64,000 nt of DNA from Echinometra lucunter (taxonomy: Eukaryota; Echinodermata; Echinoidea; Camarodonta; Echinometridae). The translations under genes and the position numbers were made by a program. The notes under the pieces were generated by a model. The model made no database searches. It worked only from the letters and a program-made list of their open reading frames with translations, and was not told where the DNA came from. Positions 21,481 through 35,360 of the stretch are shown here, piece by piece (position 1 is the first letter of the stretch; the number at the start of each line of letters is the position of its first letter). The stretch covers positions 15,392,606 to 15,456,605 of the forward strand of contig CM057167.1 of NCBI GenBank assembly GCA_029962745.1. Reading direction: 5' to 3'.

Positions 21481-22570
21481 CTCAATTTTTTCCGTACAAA
21501 TTGGCAACGTTTTAACTTCTCAACATGCTCTCTGTCAATTGATTTTCATTCCAGATACATAACTTTTTATGAGAAAGATGTCGCACGAAAAGAAAAAATA
21601 CTAAAGTTGCCAATTTGAAAAAGAAAAGCTCATCAAATAGGGCTTCAATTAATTCCTGTCATAAATGGAAAATAATATGTAAGGCTGCACTAATCTGAGA
21701 TGAGGATTATTCAGTGAAGCAAGAGGGGTATAGAATAAATCGATAAATATGATTAAAGAAATTTTTAAAAGTCATTTTTGAGAACAGAATAAATCGGAAA
21801 GTAAAAAGAAAAACTGTACTCATTTGTCACTTTTAGGTTACATGGTAATATAGGAAAAATCTGAGGTAGTTCAATTTAGACAACATAATGTACGCTCAGA
21901 ATCATTATGACTGATTTAAGTCTACAAGGGAGGTTTAAAATTAGGATACTGAAGAAGTATATACCTCCAATATGTGAATAAGATTTATCAAATGTATCGA
22001 AATCTCCTTCGACAGGTTCGTAAATAATTGGAAACTTTATCATGATTTGGGCTATACTAGGTAGGTGTTCTTGAGGATTCGAATACACCTCGCGCTTCTT
22101 TATGATTTAGAGGAAAAAAATCACCGTTTTTCAAGGGCACGTGGACGAAAAAGAGAATAATTCGAATACCCTCAAGTACAATCCCGTCTGACAATGTAAC
22201 AAACAAAAACACAGAAACAGAAGTACCCCTTTTCACTTTTTGAGTACTTTTGATGAGTTTTTGGCGCCCCTAAATGGATAAGGAGCCATTAAAGCAGCAC
22301 CGACATACCGATTGTGAATTTTTCGAGGACCTACTGGCGTAATCCATACAGGTAATCTATTCCCCATCAAGCGGTGAAAGTCATCCTTTTGGACCTAAAA
22401 AACGTTGGGTTCATCAATTATTCGCGATGATGTCACGGAGAAAGCGATATGGCAGGGCGAACATGTGTATTACAGTTCAGGGCACTCGCAAGTGCGTCAT
22501 CAATATTTATTATCACGCGGGCTGTTTATTGGGGGAAATTCATTTTCATCACTTTTTTAAAGGATGATGG

Positions 22571-22582
22571 GGGGGGGGGGTG
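22571..22582. repeat. Poly-G tract, copy A
   Basis: Twelve G after GGATGAT. The allele is the C-run at about 28766-28779. Origin not determined. Confidence 0.9.
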
Positions 22583-23347
22583 AGAATTACTCTTTACACT
22601 ACCTCACCGGTTGGGCTCTAACATTGTCTAAGGGGGATCAATCCGCCCATGCCCCTTTGAAAGCCTATCGGGTATATCCTAAGTACACCTTAAGTACATA
22701 CAAAAGGATGTTTTTGTTTGCTACAAGACATTTTTTTCATGACACCGTATCCCCCCACCCAGTTTTTAAAAGAACATCTTCGATCCACTCCCTCATCATA
22801 AAGCGATTTTACTTCGATGCATCTTCATTTTAGATCAGATAAGAGGGGCAACACTCGAAAGTTTTCGCATTAATAAATCTAATCTTTATCTTCACATTTT
22901 ATTTCCCTGCCTTTGATGCTGCCTGTAGTTACGCCATCAGGAAACAAAATCAATATCAGAATACATCCCTAAAGATTCGATGTAAAGATAAGAGTGTCAT
23001 ATATACTTTGTTTGTTCAGACAACTGCAACCTACAAAACAGCATCATCCCACGCCTACTAAATTTTAGACCAACAGACCATTTTACAGTTTAATTTCCCC
23101 CCCGTGAATTAATTTTGTCGGACTTTTTTATTTCTCCTTCTATCATTCTTTTATACCTTAAAATCTTCCTCTTATTTCGTCCCACATGCAGGCTTAGCTG
23201 AAGAGGCAAGGGAGGGGGGGGGGGGTAGTGGAAAAATGGAAAGGACATAGAGTAAAAAGACAAAAGAACAAATCATCTACCTCTCGCGCACCAGTATAAT
23301 CGATAATAAGTGTTCATGATTTTAAGGGGAATTTAAGGGGATTAATG

Positions 23348-23680
23348 AATTTTGATGTATGTATGTTTAGAAGAATAAATAAATTAACAGCCAGGAATAC
23401 AAAGATTTTGAAATATAAGATATCTAACACTGAATTCTGCCATTTGCAAAACCGACCTGGGTATGCTTTTGTCCGTCACTGCAGTCTATAGGGTAAAAAA
23501 AATCTGGCATTTCCGGTCACTTGCATATTTTCACTTTATGTGAACCACAGTCATGAGGATGATGCTTTTAAAGTGCATTTTCAGGGCTTCCTATTTACAC
23601 AGCATAAGACACAGTGACAAAGCATTTAGGGCCATATAGCTCAGATGTTTTAAAAGTTACTCATTGGCTTTAAGATTCCA
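23348..23680. repeat. Dispersed anonymous repeat, copy 1 (block X, A)
   Basis: Shares ordered blocks with 44784-45122, outside the allelic duplication: TTTTGAAATATAAGAT, GCCATTTGCAAAAC, CCTGGGTATGCTTTTG, CACTGCAGTCTA, CAGATGTTTTAAAAGTTACTC. The inverted allelic copy is at 27671-27990. No ORF or tRNA-like part was seen. Confidence 0.75.
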
Positions 23681-24960
23681 GTCAAAGTTAAATGATTTTG
23701 GCAAATGTCACAACACATCAATATGATATATTATCTCGAGTTCGTGTCAAATCTAATGAATAAACAAGTCTGCTAATTTCATAACATTAACATTTTAAGT
23801 ACCTCGAGGATAGATAGATGAGATAAACTTTGATCGTGGAAGAAACCAGATGCAAAATGAAATATTTTGTATTAATTATGCAAGCTTTCATAAACCATGT
23901 ATTAACTGAAGACGCATGCAGTCCTCAGAGTATTGTTTGAAGTTCGACGAAGTGTCGGATGCACGCTTTTCAATCTTTAATTACATGTACATGCATAACC
24001 TACTGTGTGTGTCAAGGGTGTTATCAAATATTTATTCTGACATTCAAGCACCCCAAACTGTCGACTCTGCGATAAATCACATTAATGATAAATAGAACGG
24101 CACATTTCCATTCAACTTAAACATAATTAGGCAAATGTGGAACGATATAGAGAAAGGTAATCAAGCATATCCTTCAATCAGAAATGATGTATGCAACTTT
24201 CATGTTTTTTTCTCTTCAAACTAATGTTAATAAAGACAAAGTTGATTATTAGTCACGTAATTGCATTTAATTTATTTAGAAAGGCTGGTTACGGATTACA
24301 GCAGACAAGATAAAAAATAGTTTTCCAGTCATTTCGATGTCAACAAATCGACTCAGTCTTTTTGATGGAAGTCATACCAAATGAGAAGCACTACGCGCAT
24401 TAGAAAATGGGACTACCAGTGCCATGCAAATTTCCCCTTAAGATTTAATTTTTTTCATGATACATGTACTCGGATTAGACGGTAACTTCGAGAGAAATTT
24501 TCATGTGACATCATTACAAAAAAAAAAGAATGTGAATTTTGAAACAAATTGTTATGATTTTTTCTTACCTTTATTAAAACTTAAACTAATCTGTAAGCAT
24601 CGCTTGAACTATATAGCTTACTGTCACGGTGTAATGGCGTCTGCTTGCGCTTAATACTAGATTTAGCTTAGAATGATATGAGTTAAACATGCACTTTTAT
24701 ATATAGCTCCTTATCAACCATGTCGTCCTCAGGAGATGATTCGAGCTATCGGTTTGATGAGGGGTTTTAAGAATTGATCAGGCCGAGAATGTCCCGGCAT
24801 GCCCGGGGGGTGATCATGACTTGATCGATCGGAGATTAACTGGGGGTAATGTGGAAGGTGTCTAGCCCCATGGATTATGCTAACACCTTTAACACCTTCG
24901 ATATCTGATGTCACTTTAACGAGCCGTGAGAAACCTTAGATCTCAGTCGCTCCCTGAATT
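23681..24960. other. AT-rich DNA without recognisable genes
   Basis: Shared with copy B (about 26390-27670). It contains a small inverted phrase around CATGCCCGGGGGGTGATCATG (24797-24817) and an A-run at 24518-24529. No coding signal was supported. Confidence 0.55.
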
Positions 24961-24966
24961 ATCCAT

Positions 24967-25000
<34 letters not shown>

Positions 25001-25010
25001 TTCTCTCTTT

Positions 25011-25510
25011 NNNNNNNNNNNNNNNNNNNNNNNNNNNNNNNNNNNNNNNNNNNNNNNNNNNNNNNNNNNNNNNNNNNNNNNNNNNNNNNNNNNNNNNNNN
25101 NNNNNNNNNNNNNNNNNNNNNNNNNNNNNNNNNNNNNNNNNNNNNNNNNNNNNNNNNNNNNNNNNNNNNNNNNNNNNNNNNNNNNNNNNNNNNNNNNNNN
25201 NNNNNNNNNNNNNNNNNNNNNNNNNNNNNNNNNNNNNNNNNNNNNNNNNNNNNNNNNNNNNNNNNNNNNNNNNNNNNNNNNNNNNNNNNNNNNNNNNNNN
25301 NNNNNNNNNNNNNNNNNNNNNNNNNNNNNNNNNNNNNNNNNNNNNNNNNNNNNNNNNNNNNNNNNNNNNNNNNNNNNNNNNNNNNNNNNNNNNNNNNNNN
25401 NNNNNNNNNNNNNNNNNNNNNNNNNNNNNNNNNNNNNNNNNNNNNNNNNNNNNNNNNNNNNNNNNNNNNNNNNNNNNNNNNNNNNNNNNNNNNNNNNNNN
25501 NNNNNNNNNN
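25011..25510. other. Assembly gap, 500 N
   Basis: Exactly 500 N, flanked on the left by a CT tract (24970-25010) and on the right by a GA tract (25520-25570). It marks the axis of the apparent inverted repeat. Confidence 0.99.
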
Positions 25511-25520
25511 CTACAAGGAT

Positions 25521-25557
<37 letters not shown>

Positions 25558-25945
25558 CAGAGAGAGAGACACAAAGGAGAGAGGAGAGGAGGGGCTGCAA
25601 TGGTGGCATAAACAAAAATGACGATGCAACAATGGTGCAAAGCGCAGCTGGCAAAGATTAATGAGTATGTGCGACAGTGTTTTAAAACATGTAATGGAAA
25701 ATGGAAAAGAAAACTTAACGTCACTCTCAACTTTCCTTTTTCTTCTCATGAATTGTATCCCAAATACAAAAAACATTTGACAATACACATGCGAGAGAGA
25801 AAAAGTAAGAAAGTAAAAGAAAGAAAGAAAGTGAGAGAGAGAGAGAGAGAAGGGGTGATGAAGTGCGTAAGAGAGAAAATAAGAGACATTAAAAGAATCA
25901 GAGATTATGTTGGAGAAAATAGGGAAAGGGAAACGAAGAGAGATG

Positions 25946-25976
<31 letters not shown>

Positions 25977-26387
25977 TAGAGAGAGGGGGAGAGATAGAGA
26001 GAGGGAGGACAGATTATGATATTAAAGACAATCAGAATTCTAGTGGGAAAAATAAAGGGGGCAACGGGCAAAGGAGGATAGATGGAGAGATATCAGGGAA
26101 AAGGAAAATGAGAGATGAGAAGGGAATAGCAGAGGGAGATAGAGAGAATGCTAGAAATCAAAGATTGATAGAAAAGGAGATTGAGAAAATGATGATATTA
26201 AAAAAAAAAGAGAATGAGAAAAAAAAAAACCAGAGCTCTTAAGCTGTTTAGGGAGAAAGGTAGATTAATGGACAAAGAAAGATAATGGGAAAGAGAAATA
26301 GAGGGTGGGGGTGGGTGGGGGAGGGGGAATGACGAGAATAAATGAGTGAAGGAAAGAGAGAAAGGGAGAGAGAGAGAGAGAGAGATT
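25511..26387. repeat. GA-rich low-complexity DNA at the start of the third contig
   Basis: GAGA tracts dominate at 25520-25570, 25795-25850, 25940-26005 and 26350-26385, separated by purine-rich sequence. ORFs here encode Arg-Glu repeats and are artefacts of composition. Only the segment around 25600-25790 is of mixed composition, and nothing recognisable is in it. Confidence 0.85.
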
Positions 26388-27670
26388 GATGGATAATTCA
26401 GGGAGCGACTGAGATCTAAGGTGTCTCACGGCTCGTTAAAGTGACATCAGATATCGAAGGTGTTAAAGGTGTTAGCATAATCCATGGGGCTAGACACCTT
26501 CCACATTACCCCCAGTTAATCTCCGATCGATCAAGTCATGATCACCCCCGGGCATGCCGGGACAGTCTCGGCCTGATCAATTCTTAAAACCCCTCATCAA
26601 ACCGATAGCTCGAATCATCTCCTGAGGACGACATGGTTGATAAGGAGCTATATATAAAAGTGCATGTTTAACTCATATCATTCTAAGCTAAATCTATAGT
26701 ATTAAGCGCAAGCAGACGCCATTACACCGTGACAGTAAGCTATATAGTTCAAGCGATGCTTACAGATTAGTTTAAGTTTTAATAAAGGTAAGAAAAAATC
26801 ATAACAATTTGTTTAAAAATTCACATTCTCTTTTTTTGTAATGATGTCACATGAAAATTTCTCTCGAAGTTACCGTCTAATCCGAGTATCATGAAAAAAA
26901 TTAAATCTTAAGGGGAAATTTGCATGGCACTGGTAGTCCCATTTTCTAATGCGCGTAGTGCTTCTCATTTGGTATGACTTCCATCAAAAAGACTGAGTCG
27001 ATTTGTAACATCGAAATGACTGGAAAACTATTTTTTATCTTGTCTGCTGTAATCCGTAACCAGCCTTTCTAAATAAATTAAATGCAATTACGTGACTAAT
27101 AATCAACTTTGTCTTTATTAACATTAGTTTGAAGAGAAAAACACATGAAAGTTGCATACATCATTTCTGATTGAAGGATATGCTTGATTACCTTTCTCTA
27201 TATCGTTCCACATTTGCCTAATTATGTTTAAGTTGAATGGAAATGTGCCGTTCTATTTATCATTAATGTGATTTATCGCAGAGTCGACAGTTTGGGGTGC
27301 TTGAATGTCAGAATAAATATTTGATAACACCCTTGATACACACAGTGGGTTATGCATGTACATGTAATTAAAGATTGAAAAGCGTGCATTCGACACTTCG
27401 TCGAACTTCAAACAATACACTGAGGACTGTATGCGTCTTCAGTTAATACATGGTTTATGAAAGCTTGCATAATTAATACAAAATATTTCATTTTGCATCT
27501 GGTTTCTTCCACGATCAAAGTTTATCTCATCTATCTATCCTCGAGGTACTTAAAATGTTAATGTTATGAAATTAGCAGACTTGTTTATTCATTAGATTTG
27601 ACACGAACTCGAGATAATACGTCATATTGATGTGTTGTGACATTTGCCAAAATCATTTAACTTTGACTGG

Positions 27671-27990
27671 AATCTTAAAGCCAATGAGTAACTTTTAAAA
27701 CATCTGAGCTATATGGCCCTATCATTGTTTCTTATACTGTGTAAATATGAAGCCCTGAAAATGCACTTCAAAAGCATCATCATCATGACTGTGGTTCACA
27801 AAAAGTGAAAATATGCAAGTGACCGGAAATGCCAGACTTTTTTACCCTATAGGCTGCAGTGACAGACAAAAGCATACCCAAGTTGGTTTTGCAAATGGCA
27901 GAATTCAGTGTTAGATATCTTGTATTTCAGAATCTGTGTATTCCTGGCTGTTAATTTATTTATCCTTCTGAACATACAGACATCAAAATT
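27671..27990. repeat. Dispersed anonymous repeat, copy 2 (block X, B, inverted)
   Basis: Inverse of 23348-23680, with allele-like differences such as GTCAGACAAAAGCATACC. The independent paralogue is 44784-45122. Confidence 0.75.
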
Positions 27991-29869
27991 CATTAATCCC
28001 CTTCAATTCCCCTTAAAATCATGGACCCCTATTATCGATTATACTGGTGCGCGAGAGGTAGATGATCTGTTCTTTTGTCTTTTTACTCTATGCCCTTTCC
28101 ATTTTTCCACTACCCCCCCCCCTCCCTTGCCTCTTCAGCTAAGCCTGTATGTGGGACGAAAAAAGAGGAGGATTTTAAGGCATAAAAGAATGATAGAAGG
28201 AGAAATAAAAAAGGGTAGAAAAGTCGAAGTCCGACAAAATTAATTCACAGGGGGAAATTTAAACTGTAAAATGGTCTGTTGGTCTAAAATTTAGTAGGCG
28301 TGGGATGATGCTGTTTTGTAGGTTGCGATTGTCTGAACAAACAAAGTATATATGACACTCTTATCTTTACATCGAATCTTTAGGGATGTATTCTGATATT
28401 GATTTTGTTTCCTGATGGCGTAACTAAAGGCAGCACCAAAGGCATGGAAATAGAATGTGAAGATAAAGATTAGATTTATTAATGCGAAAACTTTCGAGTG
28501 TTGCCCCTCTTATCTGATCTAAAATGAAGATGCATTGAAGTGAAATCGCTTTATGATGAGGGAGTGGATCGAAGATGCTCTTTTAAAAACTGGGGGGGGG
28601 GGATACGGTGTCGTGAAAAAAATGTATTGTAGCAAACAAAAACATCCTTTTGTATGTACTTAAGGTGTACTTATACCCGATAGGCTTTCAAAGGGGCATG
28701 GACGGATTGATCCCCCTTAGACAATGTAAGAGCCCAGCCCGTGAGGTAGTGTAAAGAGTAATTCTCCCCCCCCCCCCCATCATCCTTTAAAAAAGTGATG
28801 AAAATGAATTTCCCCCAATCAGCCCGCGTGATAATAAATATTGATGACGCACTTGCGAGTGCCCTGAACTGTAATACACATGTTCGCCCTGCCATATCGC
28901 TTTCTCCGTGACATCATCGCGAATAATTGATGAACCCAATGTTTTTTAGGTCCAAAAGGATGACTTTCACCGCTTGATGGGGAATAGATTACCTGTATGG
29001 ATTACGCCAGTAGGTCCTCGAAAAATTCACAGTCGGTATGTCGGTGCTGCTTTAATGGCTCCTTATCCATTTAGGGGCGCCAAAAACTCATCAAAAGTAC
29101 TCAAAAAGTGAAAAGGGGTACTTCTGTTTCTGTGTTTTTGTTTGTTACATTGTCAGACGGGATTGCACTTGAGGGTATTCGAATTATTCTCTTTTCCGTC
29201 CACGTGCCCTTGAGAAACGGTGATTTTTTCCCTCTAAATCATAAAGAAGCGCGAGGTGTATTCCAATCCTCAAGTACACTTACCTATAGCCCAAATCATG
29301 ATAAAGTTTCCAATTATTTACGAACCTGTCGAAGGAGATTTCGATACATTTGATAAATCTTATTCACATATTGGAGGTATATACTTCTTCAGTATCCTAA
29401 TTTTAAACCTCCCTTGTAGACTTAAATCAGTCATAATGATTCTGAGCGTACATTATGTTGTCTAAATTGAACTACCTCAGATTTTTCCTATATTACCATG
29501 TAACTTAAAAGTGACAAATGAGTACAGTTTTTCTTTTTACTTTCCGATTTATGCTGTTCTCAAAAATGATTTTTTTTTTTTTATTTCTTTAATCATATTT
29601 ATCGATTTATTCTATACCCCTCTTACTTCACTGAGTACTCCTCATCTCAGATTAGTGCAGCCTTACATATTATTTTCCATTTATGACAGGAATTAATAGA
29701 AGCCCTATTTTGATGAGCTTTTCTTTTTCAAACTGGCAACAGTAGTATTTTTTTTCTTTTCTTGCGACATCTTTCTCATAAAAAGTCATGTATCTGGAAT
29801 GAAAAACAATTGAAAGAGAGCATGTTGAGAAAGTTAAAAAGTTGCCAATTTGTACGGAAAAAAATTGAG

Positions 29870-29921
29870 TTTGAACCATAGAGTTATATACGCACTCCGT
29901 ACGCAACTCTATGGCTTGAAC
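29870..29921. repeat. Allelic copy of the 52-bp palindrome
   Basis: TTTGAACCATAGAGTTATAT and CAACTCTATGGCTTGAA around CGCACTCCG. The right arm carries changes that leave about 17 of 20 arm bases paired. Confidence 0.7.
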
Positions 29922-31321
29922 TTTCCATCGCGTTTCCAATTTAACAATTTTAGTTCTTATATCCTTCAAAAAATGTAAGCATCAAACAGTAAATACCGAC
30001 GCAACCAAAACGGGCAGAGTGAGTGCAGAATAATGGTGTAATAATCTGCACACTGGATCCCATCCAACACTCTGTTCCATGAAGTATCCCCCGTCCTGTA
30101 GGTAATCACGTTAAAGGGCGGATCCGAAATTTAAAAAGGGAGGGGTTCTATTTCGAAAAGTCTGATAAGTAAGAAAAAAGTGCAAAAAACAAAAAACAAA
30201 AACCCAAACAGACAAAGAAATCAAGATAAGGAAAAGAGCAGCAAATCAAAAGGTCGTGAGATTCTTCATAGAAATGGTCTTATCTACAAGATATATCATC
30301 TCTAACAACCAAAAAAAAAAAAAAAAAAAAAAAAAAGGAATTCATTCCCCTATTACTGAATGGATCCCCCTGCCACTTTTGTGATTCTTATACCCCTCCC
30401 TTCCTGAGCAATCCTCATCATTTTAAGTCCCTTATCCCCACTCCACTCTTTTATTGAGTACCTCCCTGTCCAATCCCATCTTCTTAGATTATGAATAAGC
30501 CGTCTCCTTCTTCTCTACCCTCCATTAAAAACGATTGGCCAAAAAACGAGAGGAAAGGATAACGCTAAGTAAAATAGACTCTTCCCTGGGGCACCTCGCA
30601 CTATTTCCCCGTTAATATAATACATTTTTAGCTCGCCGCTGAGAAATTTATCCTGAAGAGGCGCTTTAGCATGTTTAGAGTGAATATCGCATTAAATCCA
30701 TATGCATATATACTGGAGGCATATAATGATATTTCGGTGTGAGCGTCCGCTATCTTTATATTTGTTATTCATCTTTTTAGGCTTCTGGAGTAGATCTTGT
30801 GTGTGATATTGGGCGGGTGTCTTTAGAAATAAAAGAAGCAATCCCTTGCTTGTTCAAATCTGTCGTGGGCGTACCTGTGTATGGATGCATACAGGTTAAA
30901 CTTGGCGAATGCTATCGATGTCACATCATTCGATGAAACATTTGATTTGATTTATTGTCACCTGCATTCATATAAGTACAACATCTGTCGGTAACATATA
31001 TAAAATAAAGTACAAAAGTACTTTTGGCAATGAATCGTAATTGAGCAAGTATTTTGTAACAATCATTTTTCAAAAAAAAAAAAAGAAATGATAAATTGTC
31101 AAACTATTGTAATTCATTAAACATAAAATCATGTGCGGAAGAAGGACTGCCATAGTAAGCAATTTGCTTGGAAATATGGCAACCCCAAACCCCAACAGAA
31201 ACACTTCAGCATCAGCTTCCTTTCTTGCATTGTTTTGTTTGTTTGGTTTTTTTTTGCACTACATGCAATAATTATATTATTAACCTTTCGTTATGAGAGT
31301 ACAGTCCAAGTACACATGCAT

Positions 31322-31515
31322 ATGTGTTGGCTCAGTAGGTAGACCGTCCGCCTCACAATCGGGAGGTCGTGGGTTCAAACCCCGGCCGCGTCATACCAAA
31401 AGACGTTAAAAGATGGGAGTTGCTGCTACCTTCTTTGGCGTTCAAGAATTGAAAGGGATAGAGCAACGTCGATCTGGCGCTGCTCAGTGGCTGCCGGGCC
31501 CACGATCAATTGGGC
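31322..31515 (+). mobile_element. tRNA-derived SINE, family 2 (tRNA-Val-like head), copy B
   Basis: Head TTGGCTCAGTAGGTAGACCG, CCTCACAATCGGGAGG and GGTTCAAACCCC, then body GACGTTAAAAGATGGGAGTT. Allele of 19165-19336. Confidence 0.7.
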
Positions 31516-31669
31516 AAAAAGAATTTCCTTTCGGACAATAAAATTTGGAGATTAGGAGGAGATATGTTTCTTGTCTCGTGCCCCCCCCCCGACATAATAT
31601 TTCCCGTTTACCCCTTGAGGGTATGGGTGTGTGCATGTGGGAGGGGATATGGCCGAGGGGCATTCATTC

Positions 31670-31800
31670 GAGGTGTCGTGGTCGAGTGGTTAAACACTTG
31701 ACTGAAAACGCGAAGATCGTTGGTTCGATCCCCGGCACGGCGCTTATGTCCTCGCGCAAGGCATTTTATCTACATTGCTCTTTTATCGTACATTAAATGA
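31670..31800 (+). mobile_element. tRNA-derived SINE, family 1, copy B
   Basis: Head AGGTGTCGTGGTCGAGTGGT (box A), CGAAGATCGTTGGTTCGATC (box B), then GCGCTTATGTCCTCGCGCAA and GGCATTTTATCTACATTGC. Allele of 18880-19013. Confidence 0.75.
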
Positions 31801-34065
31801 ATTATATCCTGCTATTTCCAACATGTACATGTTTGTCCGTGTCCCTGTACCCCCGATTCTGTATGTAACTGATGGCTATGGTCATACCTTAATGTTATTT
31901 TAGTAATGACACTAGATGAAATTCCACTGATCATCAATTTAAGCGAGTTCTATTCCTGTCAAAAGGAATTTGCATTACATCAGAGCTAAAGTTTTGCATT
32001 TAAAATATATTATTTTAGTCGTATTAAAGTAATTACAATCAAGCTTGTACCTGTTTTAAAGAATTTCGTATTTAATCACCCTTGTCCCACATTAGCGAGT
32101 TCCAGTCGATGCTGTGTTGCTAACAGTTTTAGCATGTAAAGGCAGTATTCTGATTGAGATTTTCAAACTGTGCAGGGTGACTCACCAATAATGCAATACC
32201 TAAGATCTGCAATTCCGACATCATTGGCAAAGTATCATCATCATCATCATTATCATCATCACCATCATCATCATTATTATTATCTTGCTTTTGGGGGGTG
32301 TTAAATAGGGAGGATTTTTTTTCTGAGTAAAATGACACCAAGATCTATCTATCCAATTAAACAAACATTAATGATTTTTCGTCAAAGATGTCGGTGATGT
32401 CGCTTCCATCTCAAGTGTGGAATTCTTTCTGGGCCACTGTGTATATGTATGTTCTGTTCGAGCGTGTTTTGAATATATCATTAAACCACATTTATACGAA
32501 TTTCAGATTCAATGAGGAAACAAAATCGAATTTCACATCGATTGATGAAATAAATATAATACAGTGACGTGTGTATCTTGTTACTCGTTCGTATAATATA
32601 ACATTCCCCCCACAAGAACTGGATTCCTTGAAGAGTTGAAAGTATTGCGATTTCATGCTTCCCTTTCTACAAATTGTTCTTAATTATTTCTTATTTGTTC
32701 ATTTTGTTCCAAACGCGTTCAGACAGTGAATCTTTTTATAATATGTTCACGCTTCGAGGTCTTCCACGACGTGCTGACGTGAGAGAGAAAAAAAATGTAT
32801 TAATGAAGGAATGAAACGATCAATGAATTAATATTCAATCATCCAATCAATAAATCTTTAAATTGATCGATCGGTCCATCAAAAAATTCATCAATCAATC
32901 GATTAATTACTTAAAACTGGAAATCAAAATTGATGACAGATATCAAAATGTCTAAAGGCACTTTTTTGATATTGTTCTTCATTTACAGAGTCTAATCGTG
33001 TACTGATTCCTTGACCAGGAGCGACAGATTAATCTGGGAATGGTTGCGTGTCTACAAGATTATGTGAGTTCTACTTTGGATTACTGTATTTGTTTTACTG
33101 ACGTAAAGCTTAACCATGTTCAGTTTGAATTTCTAAGCATGAATGATCATCGTGATCAAAGCGAATTTGGCCGACTAAAATTCCAAAGCGGTGAATTCTG
33201 TTTTCCAAGAATTCCGATGTTGTTTACAGAACATACCCCTGGAATGTATTGCCGTGGATATTTTCTCCATACTTTCAATTGCAGCTCCAGGATTTGCTGG
33301 TGAAAGAAAGGGGGGGGGGGGACACCAGTCTGAAAAATTCTCTGTCATCCCCTAAGAGGGATTTCGATTTTTTTTCATTACCTGTTTACTAAAGTTTTAT
33401 TTTTTACAAGCAAAAATAAGGGAAAATTTATGCACGTTTTCAGGAGTACTACACTTTGTAATCTGAATTAGTCGTCGGGGTATCCTTTTTGATGGGAGGG
33501 GAATGATCACATTTTAAAGAAATTCATATCGGGGGGAGGGCACTTGCCCACTCCCTGGTTAATCTCCCCCTCCCCCACCTATTCGCTATTGGCTATATAA
33601 GAAATGGGATTCGTATCAAGGTGGTTTAAGAACACGCCTGAAGGTAAAAGCGCCGGAAAAGTGAGAAGTGTTGAATAAGATTTTTGGTGCGGCAGCGATG
33701 AATTAGGGCATGAACGGTGTTAATGGGACTTTGTCGGCTGATTGAGGTTTTAAAGAACGTGAACTTTTGAAATGGAGAGCGAAAGAAGTAGAGTCGAGAG
33801 AATCTCGTCCGCTTAAGACAGGTGATTTAGAAAGTAGGATTTGCGAGTAATTTAACCTTAAGGGGAGCTTTAAAGAGAAAATCCGAGTTGTCCCAAATAT
33901 CCCTCAGGAAACTTTATCCATAAACAGACAAATGGCTAACGTGTGGTGATCAAAATGAATGCTGAATTCACTCCCATATCGTGTGTCATCTTCCGGTAAC
34001 TCGGCACCCATTCTCTCACTGGCACCATTCGTTTTTTTAAACCTTTATTTAGCTCATGCATGTCA

Positions 34066-35028
34066 GGGGTGTTTCATAAAGCTTTTCGTAAAGTTACGAT
34101 TGACTTTAACGACTTGAATATAGCAAGCCAAATGGAATTTCCAATCATTAAAAATCGCGTCAGCTAAAGGTGAAATATGTAGACATAGGTTAATGTTACT
34201 TTTCTTTACAAACATTTTCATTGTAAGGTATATTTTTTGCCACAATCTAATTGAGGTTATTGGAAATGCAGTCATACTTTGTAAAAACGTCAGGAAAATC
34301 TTTGGGGATGCCATTTCCCATTTGGCACTTCATTTTGAAGTCGTTCGTAAAGTCATGCGTAACTCTACGAACGACTGGAATATGATAGGCAAATGGGATT
34401 CTCAATCATTATTAATCGTATCAGTAATATATACAGACATAGATTAACATTACTTTTGTTTCCAAACATTTTTATTGTGATGTATATCTTGTGTCAAAAT
34501 TCAATTTAGATTATGGAAAATGCAGTCCCACCCTTCGTAAAAACGTCAAGAAAAACTTTGGACATCCCATTTGGCACTTCATATTCAAGTTGTCCGTGAA
34601 GTATATTTTTATTGTGCAGTATATTTTTTGCCACGATCTAATTGAGGTTATTGGAAATGAAGTCATACTTTGTAAAAACGTCAGGAAAATCTTTGGGGAT
34701 GCCATTTCCCATTTGGCACTTCATTTGAAGTCGTTTGTAAAGTCATGTGTAACTTTACCAACAACTGGAATATACCAAGCCAAATGGGATTCTCAGTCAT
34801 TATCAATCATATCAGTAAAATATACAGACATAGATTAACATTACTTTTGTTTCCAGACATTTTTATTGTGATGTATATTTTTTGTCATAATTCAATTGAG
34901 ACTATGGGAAATGCAGTCCCACCCTTCGTAAAAACGTCAGGAAAAACTTTGGACATCCCATTTGGCACTTCATATTCAAGTTTTCCGTACAGTCATGCGT
35001 TAAAAAACAGCTTAAGTTTGTGAACACC
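34066..35028. mobile_element. About 963-bp MITE, long internally repeated allele (copy B)
   Basis: Ends GGGGTGTTTCATAAAGC and TTTGTGAACACC correspond to the ends of the 290-bp allele at 16302-16591. The interior repeats CATTTTTATTGTGATGTATA (starting near 34467 and 34857), TTGAGGTTATTGGAAATG (34250, 34640) and CATTTCCCATTTGGCACTTC (34311, 34706), with units of about 390 bp. ORFs across it are repeats of the same non-coding units. The length difference could be expansion in B or collapse in A. Confidence 0.75.
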
Positions 35029-35140
35029 ACCAATAATGGTGCACTTTATGTGTGGGGTAATAATATTTTTTTTTTCAAAACAATTAGAAGCAGAGTATTA
35101 AGCGCTGAATAAATGTAACTATTGTTATTATACAACCCCA

Positions 35141-35285
35141 GGGCCCCGTTTCATAAAACTTGTTATCAGTAAATAACTGTCACATTTCTATGACAAACTT
35201 GCTCTCAGCCAATCAGATACAAGGATTTCAGTAGCTACAGTTGTTGCAACTTGTTATTGATAAAAAAAATTATGAAACGGGGCCC
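35141..35285. mobile_element. MITE with GGGCCCCGTTTCATAA ends, copy B
   Basis: Inverse of 15575-15730. Starts GGGCCCCGTTTCATAAAAC and ends TTATGAAACGGGGCCC, with core GCTCTCAGCCAATCAGATAC. Confidence 0.8.
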
Positions 35286-35360
35286 AGATTAAGAAAACCC
35301 ATATAGAATCGTTTAATCTCTCAGGGTTGAATCCAGATGGATTCTTGACCTTCCCCCGTC

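Larger units (their letters stand above)
14676..25010. repeat. Block X, copy A, placed in inverted orientation
   Basis: The reverse complement matches 26341-36429 across its full length with allele-like differences. Its left edge (14676-14737) reverse-complemented is identical at 62 of 62 bases to window positions 1-62, while copy B differs at three positions there. Its right edge ends in a CT tract at the second gap, equivalent to the GA tract at 26350-26385. It has no recognisable host gene. Contents are annotated separately. Confidence 0.9.

Noticed and set aside
24926..25788. ORFs of 198-281 codons crossing the second N gap
   Set aside because: Mostly N plus GA/CT repeats.
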